64,000 nucleotides of DNA. Source: Perlabentimonas gracilis. Its GTDB lineage: Bacteria > Bacteroidota > Bacteroidia > Bacteroidales > Tenuifilaceae. Of the stretch, positions 8,398 to 16,471 are shown piece by piece; positions within the stretch are counted from its first letter, which is position 1; each line of letters begins with the position of its first letter. The stretch spans positions 25,520 through 89,519 of the forward strand of contig NZ_JAANIG010000015.1 of assembly GCF_011174675.1 (NCBI RefSeq), read 5' to 3'. A model generated the notes under the pieces. That model had not been told where the DNA came from. It made no database searches and worked only from the letters and a program-made list of their open reading frames with translations. The position numbers and the translations under genes were made by a program.

Positions 8398-8923
8398 GGC
8401 AAATCATTTTTTCTGATAATAATATCTGAAGCGCCCTGCGGGCACGCAGCAGGTAAACTCTCGAACTCGATTCCTCTATGCCCAACCTGATGGCAATTTC
8501 TTTATGGTTATACCCATCGATGACATAAAGATTAAATACGGTACGTTGCTCGCTGGGTAGTTCCTGTATCATTTTGTAGTAATCTTCGGCTGTTAAGTTG
8601 GTGTCGGATTGTAATTCGGTTTGTGGCTCGTTATTGTCCATTTCGCTAATGCTGGTAAACTCATTCTTTTTGCGCAGCAGGGTAAGCGCCTCGTTTACTA
8701 CTATTTTTTTCATCCAGCCCAAAAGCATTTGGTTGTTGGTGTAGGTAAAGGTGTGTATGTTCTTGAAAATACTATAGAACCCACTATTCACTATGCTTGC
8801 AGCATCCTGCTCGTTGTTTACATACCTGTATGCAACCCTAAATAGATGTGGTGAAAACATTTGGTAGAATTGATGCTGCGTTTTGGTGTTGTTACGTTTT
8901 AGCTGCTTTATCGTGTTGTTCAT
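8387..8923 (-). CDS. ECF sigma factor (FecI-like, Bacteroidota type)
   Basis: 178 residues from the ATG at 8923 (MNNTIKQLKRNNTKTQHQFYQMFSP), which matches the usual start of this family; an in-frame ATG at 8944 would add seven residues. Region 2 includes FYQMFSPHLFRVAYRYVNNEQDAASIV and region 2.4 is near MLLGWMKKIVVNEALTLLRK. Region 4 (about 108-175) has LPSEQRTVFNLYVIDGYNHKEIAIRLGIEESSSRVYLLRAR. It directs RNA polymerase to a small promoter set and is held by the FecR protein encoded next. A GATGTAACGTTTCT block on the - strand at 8971-8984 resembles an ECF -35 element and may be an autoregulatory promoter; that is inference. Confidence 0.9.
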   Translation of the reverse strand: MNNTIKQLKRNNTKTQHQFYQMFSPHLFRVAYRYVNNEQDAASIVNSGFYSIFKNIHTFTYTNNQMLLGWMKKIVVNEALTLLRKKNEFTSISEMDNNEPQTELQSDTNLTAEDYYKMIQELPSEQRTVFNLYVIDGYNHKEIAIRLGIEESSSRVYLLRARRALQILLSEKMICHEQ

Positions 8924-9025
8924 AAAAAGGCTTTGGGGTGACATACTATAACCATAATGTGCAATTTGGTAGAAACGTTACATCGATTTGAAAAAAAATG
9001 AATAAAAATATGTGTCAAATAACTG

Positions 9026-9065
9026 AGTGCCGTCAGGTACAGTATATTCCGTAACTGACGGCACT
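9026..9065. repeat. Perfect 10-bp inverted repeat (hairpin)
   Basis: AGTGCCGTCA at 9026-9035 pairs exactly with TGACGGCACT at 9056-9065 across a 20-base loop. No T-run follows on either strand. It abuts the 254-bp palindrome beginning at 9067 and sits between the 3' end of the mannosidase locus and the ECF sigma gene. Confidence 0.7.
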
Positions 9066-9066
9066 A

Positions 9067-9320
9067 AGAAACTGTTTAAGTTTAAATTATAATTTTTTAT
9101 ACAGCCCCCGTAGGTGGCAAATAGCGATGGAAAAAATACTTTCTTGAAATCTTAGCGCCTCGTAGAGTGCGCAATAGATATTTTTTCTTTATTGCACCCT
9201 CTCTGGGGTGCTTCGTTAAATTTTTACTAGTTTTCAATCGCTATTTGCCCCTGCCTAAAGGCCAGGCAGGCTCTAACGAGGGCGGCTGTTAATTGAGATT
9301 TCAAAATTTAAACAGCTTCT
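9067..9320. repeat. 254-bp imperfect palindromic element (MITE-like)
   Basis: The two ends are inverted copies: AGAAACTGTTTAAGTTT on the left and, reversed, AGAAGCTGTTTAAATTT on the right. Moving inward the arms keep matching: CAGCCCCCG against CAGCCGCCCTCG, GGCAAATAGCGATGGAAAA against GGCAAATAGCGATTGAAAA, and GTGCGCAATAGA against GGTGCAATAAAGA at the centre. The right arm holds an extra 21-bp palindrome (9250-9270) that the left arm lacks. There is no coding potential. Terminal inverted repeats and foldback structure suggest a non-autonomous mobile element or a folded intergenic RNA. No target-site duplication is obvious. Confidence 0.55.
9250..9270. repeat. 21-bp GC-rich micro-palindrome (CCTGCCT...AGGCAGG type)
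   Basis: CCTGCCT, a 7-base centre, then AGGCAGG. It lies in one arm of the 254-bp palindrome only: the mirror arm continues from GGCAAATAGCGAT without it. Relatives occur at 12384-12405, 12601-12621 and 13459-13481 inside the repeat array, always as an addition to an otherwise continuous unit. Confidence 0.6.
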
Positions 9321-9427
9321 AAAAAGTTTTTTTTGCATCCTTTTTTCACTGTATGCAAAAAGTAACGCTTACATCTTAATATAATGTTGCAATCTTTTTT
9401 GCGGCTTAGCGCCTTAGCGTTAATTAT

Positions 9428-12361
9428 TTAGTTAACTATTATCTCATCAATAAAAATAAAAGCATTGCCGCCAGCCCCAAGGTGCCATTTGGGTATTTTG
9501 CCAAAATTTGTGGCTTTCACTTTTACGTACTGCCCCTTGGTGTTTACCTTTTTACCTAAATCCTGTTGCTGAATCTCGTAATCGTCGAAAGGAATTTTGT
9601 TTTTGATATTTGCAACCTGAGTAAAGTTTTCCCCATCGTTTGATACGTAAAATGTTACATCCTTGGGCATCCAAATCCATGAGCGTATGTCCTGCACAAA
9701 GCCAGCGCCCATATAGCTAATGGGCTGTACCTTGCCCAAATCTAACACAGCCTCAAAATCGGTTGCTTGGTATCCCATCCAGCCGCCCAAGCGCCAGTTC
9801 GATGCGCCTCGCACGCCATCAATAAGTGCTTCGGGGCCTCCGGCGTGGTAGCTGGGGCTCCATTTCGATTTAATATCAATGCTCCGATTAATATCAATTT
9901 TCACAAACTCGGCTTGCACTGGGAAACTATAGCCCACACCATCCTTGTAAGTTACTGTCTTTAGGGTTGTTGTACCTATTAGCATAAGCGGCTCCTTATA
10001 TTTGTTTGATTGTTTGGTTGGCGTTTTGCCGTCGAGGGTATAGTACACCTCACAATCGGGTATGATAGTGCCAATGGTAACCTGCATTGTATCGCGAATG
10101 CGACGTTCTTCGGACTGGATATAGGGTACGGGTAAAAGCAATTCGTCTGTAATGGTGGTTTTGGGAATATCATTATCGTTTGTTCCCCAGTTCGTATTGG
10201 GATTTTTCCCCATCTCGAAGTGCAGATGCCCTCCGCTCATAATATCGCTATGCGAAATGTATGATTTGGTGTAGTCCTTGCTGTTTAGCTTTACCGATTG
10301 GATATAGAAATTCTTTTGTGAAACGTTGCTGGCCGTAATTTTAAACGTGTTGCCATTCTCCAAATTAATCTCCATTTCTGGAAACCAAGGGGTGCCAATT
10401 GTGTAGTCGGGTTGCCCCGGGCTAACAGGATAGAAACCCATTGCGCTCATGATTAGCCATGCCGACATCTGACCGCAGTCCTCATTGCCGCTAAGCCCAT
10501 CGGGCTTATGGGTGTACAACTCGTCCATAATTTGACGAACACGCTGCTGCGTTTTCCATGGTTGATTAAGGTAGTTGTATAGGTAGGCCATATGGTGACT
10601 GGGCTCGTTGCCGTGGGCATATTGTCCAATTAATCCAGAAATGTCCTTTTGATCTTTTCCGGTGATTTTACTGTCGGTCTCGAACATCTCGTCGAGCTTA
10701 GTGGCAAGGTTCTCTTTACCACCGTGTAGTTTGTACAATCCAGTAATATCCTGCGGAACGTAAAAACTGTACTGCCATGAGTTGGCCTCAGTAAAGTGCC
10801 AATCTACCGTGGTGGGATTGAAAGGCGTGAGCCAACCGCCATTAAGGCGTGGGCGCATAAATCCTGTTGTGGGGTCGAAGATGTTTTTGTAGAACTGTGC
10901 CCTGTGGATATACTCGCGGTAAATATCGTTCTTGCCCATCTGTTTTGCCATAAGGGCAATACACCAGTCGTTGTAGGCGTACTCTAGGGTTTTCGATATA
11001 GACTCGTGCTCCTTATCGCCGGGGATATGGCCGTATTTTTGGTATGCTCCCAAGCCAAAATGCTCACGCGTTGCGCTGTGAATCATTGCCTGCAGCGCTT
11101 TATCCGTATCAAAGCCATAAATTCCCTTAGTGTAGGCATCGGCAATTACCGATATGGCGTGGTTGCCAATCATGCAGTAGGTTTCGTTGGCGGCCAGCTC
11201 CCAAATGGGGAGCAGTCCACCCTTCTGGTACATATCGAGCATTACGTTGATAAAGTCCTTTGTGCGCTCCTGCTCAATAATAGTCATAAGCGGATGCCAC
11301 GTGCGGTAGGTGTCCCAAAGGGAAAATACGGTGTAGTTGGTAAACCCTTCGGCGGTGTGGATCTGCTTGTCCATTCCACGATACCTGTTGTCCACATCCA
11401 TAAAGGTGTTGGGTTGCAGAAATGCATGGTACAGGGCAGTGTAGAAAACTGTTTTTTGCTCATCGCAACTGCCCGAAACAATTATTTTGCTTAGCTCATT
11501 ATTCCATGCATTGTATGCTTTTTGCTTCACCTCATCGAATCCCCAACCGGGCAATTCTGCTTTTAGATTTTTGTGCGCACCATCGGCATCCACAGCCGAA
11601 AGGGCAACCTTTACCTCTATCGCCTCATCTTTTAAGGTTTCAAATCCAACGAAAGCCTTTATGTTTGTGCCTTGCGCTTTATTGCTATCAATAAAACTAT
11701 CATCCTTTGCAATGCCTTTGCGCACGAATGGCTTGGAGAATTCCATATGGAAATACCAAACCATATCGTTGGCCCAGTTGGTTGAGCGGCGCATTCCGCG
11801 AATCTCGGTATCGCTAATAATCTCTATCCACGAGTCGGTTACACGGTCTCTATGCTCTAGGTCGATAATTATATTTGCCTCTGATGTTTCAGGAAAGGTG
11901 TAACGATGGTAACCCACACGTGTTGTGGTGGTGAGTTCGGCCAAAACTTCGGGCTTATCGAGGAAAACGCTGTAATAGCCAGCTTTGGCACTTTCATTCT
12001 CCTTCTGAAAAGGTGATAAATACTCAGTATTTACTATTGTTGGCTCGCCAACAATGGGCATTAGCAGGATATCGCCATAATCGCCCACGCCCGTTCCGTT
12101 GAGGGCGGTATGGGTAAAGCCGTAGATTACCGAGTCGGTGTAGTGATAACCCGATGCGCCATCCCAGCCACCAAGGCGGGTATCGGGACTAAGCTGTACC
12201 ATTCCAAATGGCATAGTGGCACCGGGGTAGGTGTGCCCATGGGCATCGGTACCGATAAAGGGATTTACAAAATCGGCAGGGTTTTCCACTCTGCTTTCGG
12301 TTGTGCAGGCTGTGGCCAGAAGTGCTATGCACAATACTTGTAGTTTGATTTTTGTTTTCAT
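9428..12361 (-). CDS. GH92 alpha-mannosidase lipoprotein with CHB_HEX_C and F5/8-type C modules
   Basis: 977 residues; lipobox LLATAC with Cys19. The GH92 catalytic region spans about 28-735, opening with FVNPFIGTDAHGHTYPGATMPFGMVQLSPDT and containing the GNEDCGQMSAW motif near 625-635, whose last Asp (Asp628) corresponds to the base of the calcium-dependent inverting exo-alpha-mannosidases. A chitobiase/hexosaminidase C-terminal beta-sandwich follows (about 750-830, EVYYTLDGKTPTKQSNKYKEP). Last is a discoidin/F5/8-type C carbohydrate-binding module (about 845-977, ending IFIDEIIVN). It would trim alpha-mannose from N-glycans or mannan at the cell surface or in the periplasm. A 1.5-kb repeat array separates it from the rest of the mannosidase operon, so its promoter is uncertain. 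Confidence 0.93.
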   Translation of the reverse strand: MKTKIKLQVLCIALLATACTTESRVENPADFVNPFIGTDAHGHTYPGATMPFGMVQLSPDTRLGGWDGASGYHYTDSVIYGFTHTALNGTGVGDYGDILLMPIVGEPTIVNTEYLSPFQKENESAKAGYYSVFLDKPEVLAELTTTTRVGYHRYTFPETSEANIIIDLEHRDRVTDSWIEIISDTEIRGMRRSTNWANDMVWYFHMEFSKPFVRKGIAKDDSFIDSNKAQGTNIKAFVGFETLKDEAIEVKVALSAVDADGAHKNLKAELPGWGFDEVKQKAYNAWNNELSKIIVSGSCDEQKTVFYTALYHAFLQPNTFMDVDNRYRGMDKQIHTAEGFTNYTVFSLWDTYRTWHPLMTIIEQERTKDFINVMLDMYQKGGLLPIWELAANETYCMIGNHAISVIADAYTKGIYGFDTDKALQAMIHSATREHFGLGAYQKYGHIPGDKEHESISKTLEYAYNDWCIALMAKQMGKNDIYREYIHRAQFYKNIFDPTTGFMRPRLNGGWLTPFNPTTVDWHFTEANSWQYSFYVPQDITGLYKLHGGKENLATKLDEMFETDSKITGKDQKDISGLIGQYAHGNEPSHHMAYLYNYLNQPWKTQQRVRQIMDELYTHKPDGLSGNEDCGQMSAWLIMSAMGFYPVSPGQPDYTIGTPWFPEMEINLENGNTFKITASNVSQKNFYIQSVKLNSKDYTKSYISHSDIMSGGHLHFEMGKNPNTNWGTNDNDIPKTTITDELLLPVPYIQSEERRIRDTMQVTIGTIIPDCEVYYTLDGKTPTKQSNKYKEPLMLIGTTTLKTVTYKDGVGYSFPVQAEFVKIDINRSIDIKSKWSPSYHAGGPEALIDGVRGASNWRLGGWMGYQATDFEAVLDLGKVQPISYMGAGFVQDIRSWIWMPKDVTFYVSNDGENFTQVANIKNKIPFDDYEIQQQDLGKKVNTKGQYVKVKATNFGKIPKWHLGAGGNAFIFIDEIIVN

Positions 12362-12376
12362 TTCAGTTTTTTTTTG

Positions 12377-12929
12377 GCACGCGCCTGCCTGCTGGCAAAG
12401 GCAGGGAGCACTCGGATTTTAAAGATTTAAAACGATTTTTTTTCTTTCTTATCTGCGTTCATCCTCAAAATCAGCGTCATCAGCGTTCTATGTTTTTGGC
12501 ACGCGGAGCACGCGGATCTGTGAGATCTTAAACGGATTAATTAGCTACGCTTTTATCATTTCAATCAGTGTCATCAGCGTTCTATTTTTTTTGCACGCGT
12601 CTGTCTGCTGGCAAAGGCAGGGATAACGCGGATTTTAAAGATTATAGACGGATTTATCACCGGCACTCTTATCAGCGTATATCATTTTAATCGGCATCAT
12701 CGGCGTTCTATTCTCTTAGTTTTCATATCATTTTTTTTAGCACGCAGATAACGCGGATTTGTGAGATTTAAAACGGATTTTTTTCCTTCCTTTCTTATCT
12801 GCGTACATCCTCAAAATCAGCGTCATCAGCGTTCTATTTTTTTTGGCACGCGGAGCACTCGGATTTTAAAGATTATATACGGATTTATATCAGCGTATAT
12901 CATTTTAATCGGCATCATCGGCGTTCTAT
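12377..12929. repeat. Repeat array, left block (units 1-5)
   Basis: Five direct repeats of about 84-119 bp, each running from GCACGC to GCGTTCTAT: 12377-12491, 12499-12585, 12593-12711, 12740-12837 and 12846-12929. Two flavours can be told apart. A has TTTGTGAGATTTAAAACGG and TTATCTGCGTACATCC...CAGCGTCATCAGCG. B has TTTTAAAGATTATAGACGG, an ACCGG(C/T)ACTCTTATCAGCG centre and CGGCATCATCGGCG. Unit 1 begins as B and ends as A. In unit 4 ACGCAGATAA (12742-12751) is complementary to TTATCTGCGT (12795-12804), so the units can form stem-loops. Units 1 and 3 hold the extra micro-palindrome. The last unit runs into the stop codon of the GxxExxY gene. Confidence 0.9.
12384..12405. repeat. 22-bp micro-palindrome inserted in repeat unit 1
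   Basis: CCTGCCT...AGGCAGG sits between GCACGCG and GAGCACTCGG. Unit 5 (12846) has the same flanks joined directly as GCACGCGGAGCACTCGG, so the 22 bases look like a clean insertion without target duplication. A degenerate copy is at 12601-12621 in unit 3. Confidence 0.65.
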
Positions 12930-13330
12930 TTCTTAGGATTAATATCTGGTTTCCTTACGTTTGAAAATGCAATCCTTTTAAATTCGGGTTTCTTTCCAAA
13001 GTTCAGTAGAAGTCCTACCTCAATATTTGTTGCTTTTAAGTAGTTGAGAAGTTGACACTCGTCGTCTTTGCGAATAAATTCATTGGCCTTGATCTCAATT
13101 ATTACAGAGTTCTCAACAATTAAGTCGGCAAAGTATTTACCTACTTTGTGGCTTTTGTAAAAAACATCAATGGGGTATTGGTCATCAAAATAAACTCCTC
13201 GTTCATCCAATTCGATGGCCATGGCAGTTTCGTATACCTTTTCAAGAAATCCATAACCAAGCGTGTTGTAAACATCATAAAATACTCCAATTATAATCTC
13301 AGTTAGGTCTTTGTGTAATAGTTTTGTCAT
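12926..13330 (-). CDS. GxxExxY protein (PD-(D/E)XK nuclease-fold, PF13366-like)
   Basis: 134 residues. The family signature is GFLEKVY at 27-33 (G27, E30, Y33). A PD-(D/E)XK-type core follows: Asp69 in FADLIVEN and E79-I-K81 in VIIEIKA, then Q93-x3-Y97 (QLLNYL) and a final strand VGLLLNFG. These residues would form a metal-dependent nuclease site; the family's function is undetermined. The gene lies between units 5 and 6 of the repeat array. Its TAG stop (12926-12928) is part of the TTCTAT end of unit 5, and unit 6 begins 19 bases upstream of its ATG. It is intact and has no adjacent partner gene other than the repeats. Confidence 0.85.
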   Translation of the reverse strand: MTKLLHKDLTEIIIGVFYDVYNTLGYGFLEKVYETAMAIELDERGVYFDDQYPIDVFYKSHKVGKYFADLIVENSVIIEIKANEFIRKDDECQLLNYLKATNIEVGLLLNFGKKPEFKRIAFSNVRKPDINPKK

Positions 13331-13348
13331 ATGCTTTCGATTTATTTG

Positions 13349-13924
13349 GCACGCAGATAACGCGGATTTTAAAGATTATAGACGGATTTATCACCGGTAC
13401 TCTTATCAGCGTATATCATTTTAATCTGCGTCATCAGCGTTCTGTTTTTTTGCACGCGCCTGCCTGCCTGGCAAAGGCAGGGATCACGCGGATTTGTGAG
13501 ATTTAAAACGGATTTATTTCCTTTCTTTCTTATCTGCGTACATACTTAAGGTCAGCGTCATCAGCGTTCTATTCTCTTAGTTTTCATATCATTTTCTTGC
13601 ACGCAGATAACGTGGATCTATTAGATTTAAAACGGATTTATTCCCTTTCATTCTTATCTGCGTACATCCTCAAAATCAGCGTCATCAGCGTTCTATTTTT
13701 TTAGCATCCGGATAACGCGGATTTTAAAGATTTTAGACGGATATATCACCGGTACTCTTATCTGCGTTCATCCTTAAGATCAGCGTCATCAGCGTTCTAT
13801 TCTCTTTGTTTTCGTATCATTTTCTTGCACGCAGATAACGCGGATCTATTAGATTTAAAACGGATTTATTCCCTTTCTTTCTTATCTGCGTACATCCTTA
13901 AGATCGGCGTCATCGGCGTTCTAT
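13349..13924. repeat. Repeat array, right block (units 6-10)
   Basis: Five further direct units: 13349-13445, 13452-13572, 13599-13696, 13704-13800 and 13827-13924. Units 7, 8 and 10 are flavour A, unit 6 is flavour B, and unit 9 starts as B and ends as A. Between some units stands a TCTCTT(A/T)GTTTTC(A/G)TATCATTTTCTT linker, also present after unit 3. The terminal CTAT of unit 10 shares its last base with the TAA stop of the GH2 gene (13924-13926), so the array begins exactly at the end of that coding sequence. No coding potential beyond shadows. Confidence 0.9.
13459..13481. repeat. Micro-palindrome inserted in repeat unit 7
   Basis: CCTGCCTGCC...AGGCAGG, one base longer than the copy in unit 1, again directly after GCACGCG and before GATCACGCGG. 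Other A-type units continue GCACGCAGATAACGCGG without it. Confidence 0.6.
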
Positions 13925-16458
13925 TACAAATGCATAATTCTAAGTTGTTCTTTAAATGTTTCAATTGGTAAATCGGTTTTGCAGAATATTGTTACTTCCT
14001 CGTTTGGCAATATATGCATAAAGTTATCGCTAAATTTTGCGTGGCTATGGGTTAGGTACAGCTGAACGTGGGCAGCGAAGGTTTTGGAGGTTAATCTAAT
14101 GTTGAACCCATCTTTTACTTCCTCAATTTTTGTTTCGACAGCTGCCGTTGGTAGTTCAAGCATACCAAGTGGAGTTAGAAACTTGCGGTTTACGTACTGT
14201 TTACCATTGCCATCGATAAATCTCGCCTCCAGCATCACCCTTTCCTTTTTAATATCAGCAAAATACGAATCTGATTTTTCTGAAATTATAGGTAATGATG
14301 TGTTGGCTTTGGCTGTGATCTCTTTGGATAACAGCGTCTTTATATTGCCATCAAAATCAATTACAATAATTTCCAAAGTTCCTTCGGTATCTTCTATTTT
14401 ATCGGATACTAGGTGAACCTCAAATTGATTGTTGTAATCAATTGCCGAAACCAGAATATCGGAGTAAAGTTCTCGAACCTTGTACTGCAGGGCTTTCCAG
14501 TTGCCAAACACATCGGTTCCGCTCCAGCTGGTAACGGGCCAACAATCGTTTAGTTGCCAGTATAGCGTGCCCATGCAGTAGGGCATTGCGCTGCGCTGCG
14601 CCTCAATGGCCAGTCCAATTCCCTTGGCTTGCACCAGCTGACTTAGGTAAATAAACTCATCCAGCGTTTCAGCGTATAGCCCTTCCATCTGAAGGTACGA
14701 GTTGATGGTTTGGTAACCCGTAGGATGCTTCTGGTGACATTGTAGGGTAGGGGAGAATAGGTAATCCTGTTCCTCGGATTGGAATGTGCGAATGGTCGAA
14801 ATGGTGGGCATTGCCTGCAGACCAAACTCGCTGGCAAAGCGTGGTACCTTCTCAATGTATGTTTCAACGGGTTGTACTCCCCACCAAACACCCCAGTAGT
14901 GTGAGCTGCCGTGGGTTAAACTTTTCTCCCGGCCCCAGCCGTAAAGCGGCGAGGTGGATAGGTAGTATTGTTGTGGGTCGTGTTCCTTAACGGCATTGGG
15001 TAGCACATTATGAAAAACATTTTTGTAACCTGCCCAAATAGATGTTGAATCTTTCTTTGAAATATTGTGAGCCTTTTGCCAGCCCCAGTTATGCCAACCC
15101 TCATCAACCTCGTTGTTGCCACACCAAAGAGCTATGTTGGAGTGGTTGCGTAGCCTTTTTACCTGTTGTATGGCTTCCTGCTTTACGTTTTCAACGTAAT
15201 CGTCGTTGCCCGGATACATTGCGCAGGCAAACATAAAATCTTGCCAAACCAGAATGCCATTGCGGTTGCAAAGCTCGTAAAAGATATCATCCTCGTAAAC
15301 CCCGCCACCCCATACGCGTAGCATATTCATATTCGACTCAACGGCTCGGGCAATAATATCCTCATAATTTTGCTGGGTAACCTTGGTAACAAACGAGTGC
15401 TGTGGGATGTAGTTGGCGCCCTTCATATATACCCTATGGCCGTTTAGCTCAACGTATAGGGCTTGACCGTGCTCGTCGTCCTCAAGAACTGTTCTGAGGG
15501 TTCTAACTCCAAAGGGAATTTCTTTTGTATGGTTATAACCCGATTCGGTTATTAGCTCAATGCGCAAATCGTAAATATGTGATTCGCCCAGGCCATTACT
15601 CCACCAGAGTTTTGGGTTGTTGATTTTAAACGCGATGCTGTGGCTATGATTGACTGATTGGAGACTGATTGCTTGATTGGTTAGTTGTGTGTTAGTCTTG
15701 GAATCAATTACTCGGATTGTAGCATTTTCGTTGATTTCAGATTCTACCCAGTAGGTTAAGCCGATGGTAGCCGCTTGTTCTGTAATATTTTTGGTATAGA
15801 TGTGGAAATCGGTTTGGCGATGGGTGTTCCAAGCCTCAAGGTAAACCGGTTTGTGTATTCCTGCAGTGATAAATCGAGGGCCCCAGTCCCAACCAAAATG
15901 GTATGCCGCCTTGCGCGCAAAGTTCCATTTGCCGCCGGGTAGGGGATAGCCCAGAGCTAAGGAATCCTCGAAAAATTTGTTTAATGCCGATTGGAAATGA
16001 ACTTCCAAAAGGTTGTTACCAACTTTGAGTAGTTCCCTACAATTGATTTCCCACTTGCGGTGCATATTGTTGGCCTGCAGTATTTTTTGACCGTTAAGCG
16101 TTACATTGGCGTAGGTGTCTAATCCTTCAAATACAAGTTTGATGTTATTGTTTGCAAGCAGGATGGAATCGACGGTAAACTGAGCTTTGTAAATCCAATC
16201 CCGCTCGCCAATCCATTGTAGCTTCTCCTCGTTACAGCCGTAGAATGGGTTATCGATAACGCCATTGTTTCTTAAATCGGTGTGGACTGTTCCAGGTACG
16301 TTGGCCGGATACCAATCGGGTTCACTGCTATCTCGGAAAATCCAGTTGGTATTCAACTCCATCCTTTCAACCAGTTCCCTTCTAGGCTCATCCTTGCAAG
16401 ATGATAATATGAGCATTGCAACGGTAAAAAAAGAAATGATAGTAAGGCGATATCTCAT
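13924..16458 (-). CDS. GH2 beta-mannosidase, lipoprotein
   Basis: 844 residues; lipobox ILSSC, Cys21. The order is typical of GH2: sugar-binding jelly roll (about 35-200, ELNTNWIFRDSSEPDWYPANVPGTVHTDL), immunoglobulin-like domain, then a TIM barrel with the acid/base Glu450 in WCGNNEVDEGW and the nucleophile Glu544 in RFASEFGLQ, and C-terminal sandwich domains. GTVHTDL and MLRVWGGGVYEDDIFYELC are hallmarks of the beta-mannosidase branch rather than beta-galactosidase. It would cleave the single Man-beta-1,4-GlcNAc bond of the N-glycan core or mannan oligosaccharides. It starts 14 bases after the upstream GH92 stop, in one operon. Confidence 0.93.
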   Translation of the reverse strand: MRYRLTIISFFTVAMLILSSCKDEPRRELVERMELNTNWIFRDSSEPDWYPANVPGTVHTDLRNNGVIDNPFYGCNEEKLQWIGERDWIYKAQFTVDSILLANNNIKLVFEGLDTYANVTLNGQKILQANNMHRKWEINCRELLKVGNNLLEVHFQSALNKFFEDSLALGYPLPGGKWNFARKAAYHFGWDWGPRFITAGIHKPVYLEAWNTHRQTDFHIYTKNITEQAATIGLTYWVESEINENATIRVIDSKTNTQLTNQAISLQSVNHSHSIAFKINNPKLWWSNGLGESHIYDLRIELITESGYNHTKEIPFGVRTLRTVLEDDEHGQALYVELNGHRVYMKGANYIPQHSFVTKVTQQNYEDIIARAVESNMNMLRVWGGGVYEDDIFYELCNRNGILVWQDFMFACAMYPGNDDYVENVKQEAIQQVKRLRNHSNIALWCGNNEVDEGWHNWGWQKAHNISKKDSTSIWAGYKNVFHNVLPNAVKEHDPQQYYLSTSPLYGWGREKSLTHGSSHYWGVWWGVQPVETYIEKVPRFASEFGLQAMPTISTIRTFQSEEQDYLFSPTLQCHQKHPTGYQTINSYLQMEGLYAETLDEFIYLSQLVQAKGIGLAIEAQRSAMPYCMGTLYWQLNDCWPVTSWSGTDVFGNWKALQYKVRELYSDILVSAIDYNNQFEVHLVSDKIEDTEGTLEIIVIDFDGNIKTLLSKEITAKANTSLPIISEKSDSYFADIKKERVMLEARFIDGNGKQYVNRKFLTPLGMLELPTAAVETKIEEVKDGFNIRLTSKTFAAHVQLYLTHSHAKFSDNFMHILPNEEVTIFCKTDLPIETFKEQLRIMHL

Positions 16459-16471
16459 TACACGATTGTTT

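Noticed and set aside
11006..11903. Long open frames on the + strand within the GH92 gene
   Set aside because: They are antisense shadows of a clear GH92 coding frame with motifs throughout; they have no start signals or recognisable domain.
12374..12852. TGGCAC in repeat units as sigma-54 promoters
   Set aside because: The -12 GC is not present at the required spacing in these units; TGGCAC is part of the repeat's GGCACGC end.
12377..13924. CRISPR array
   Set aside because: Units are 85-120 bp, variable, with no constant-length unique spacers and no cas genes.
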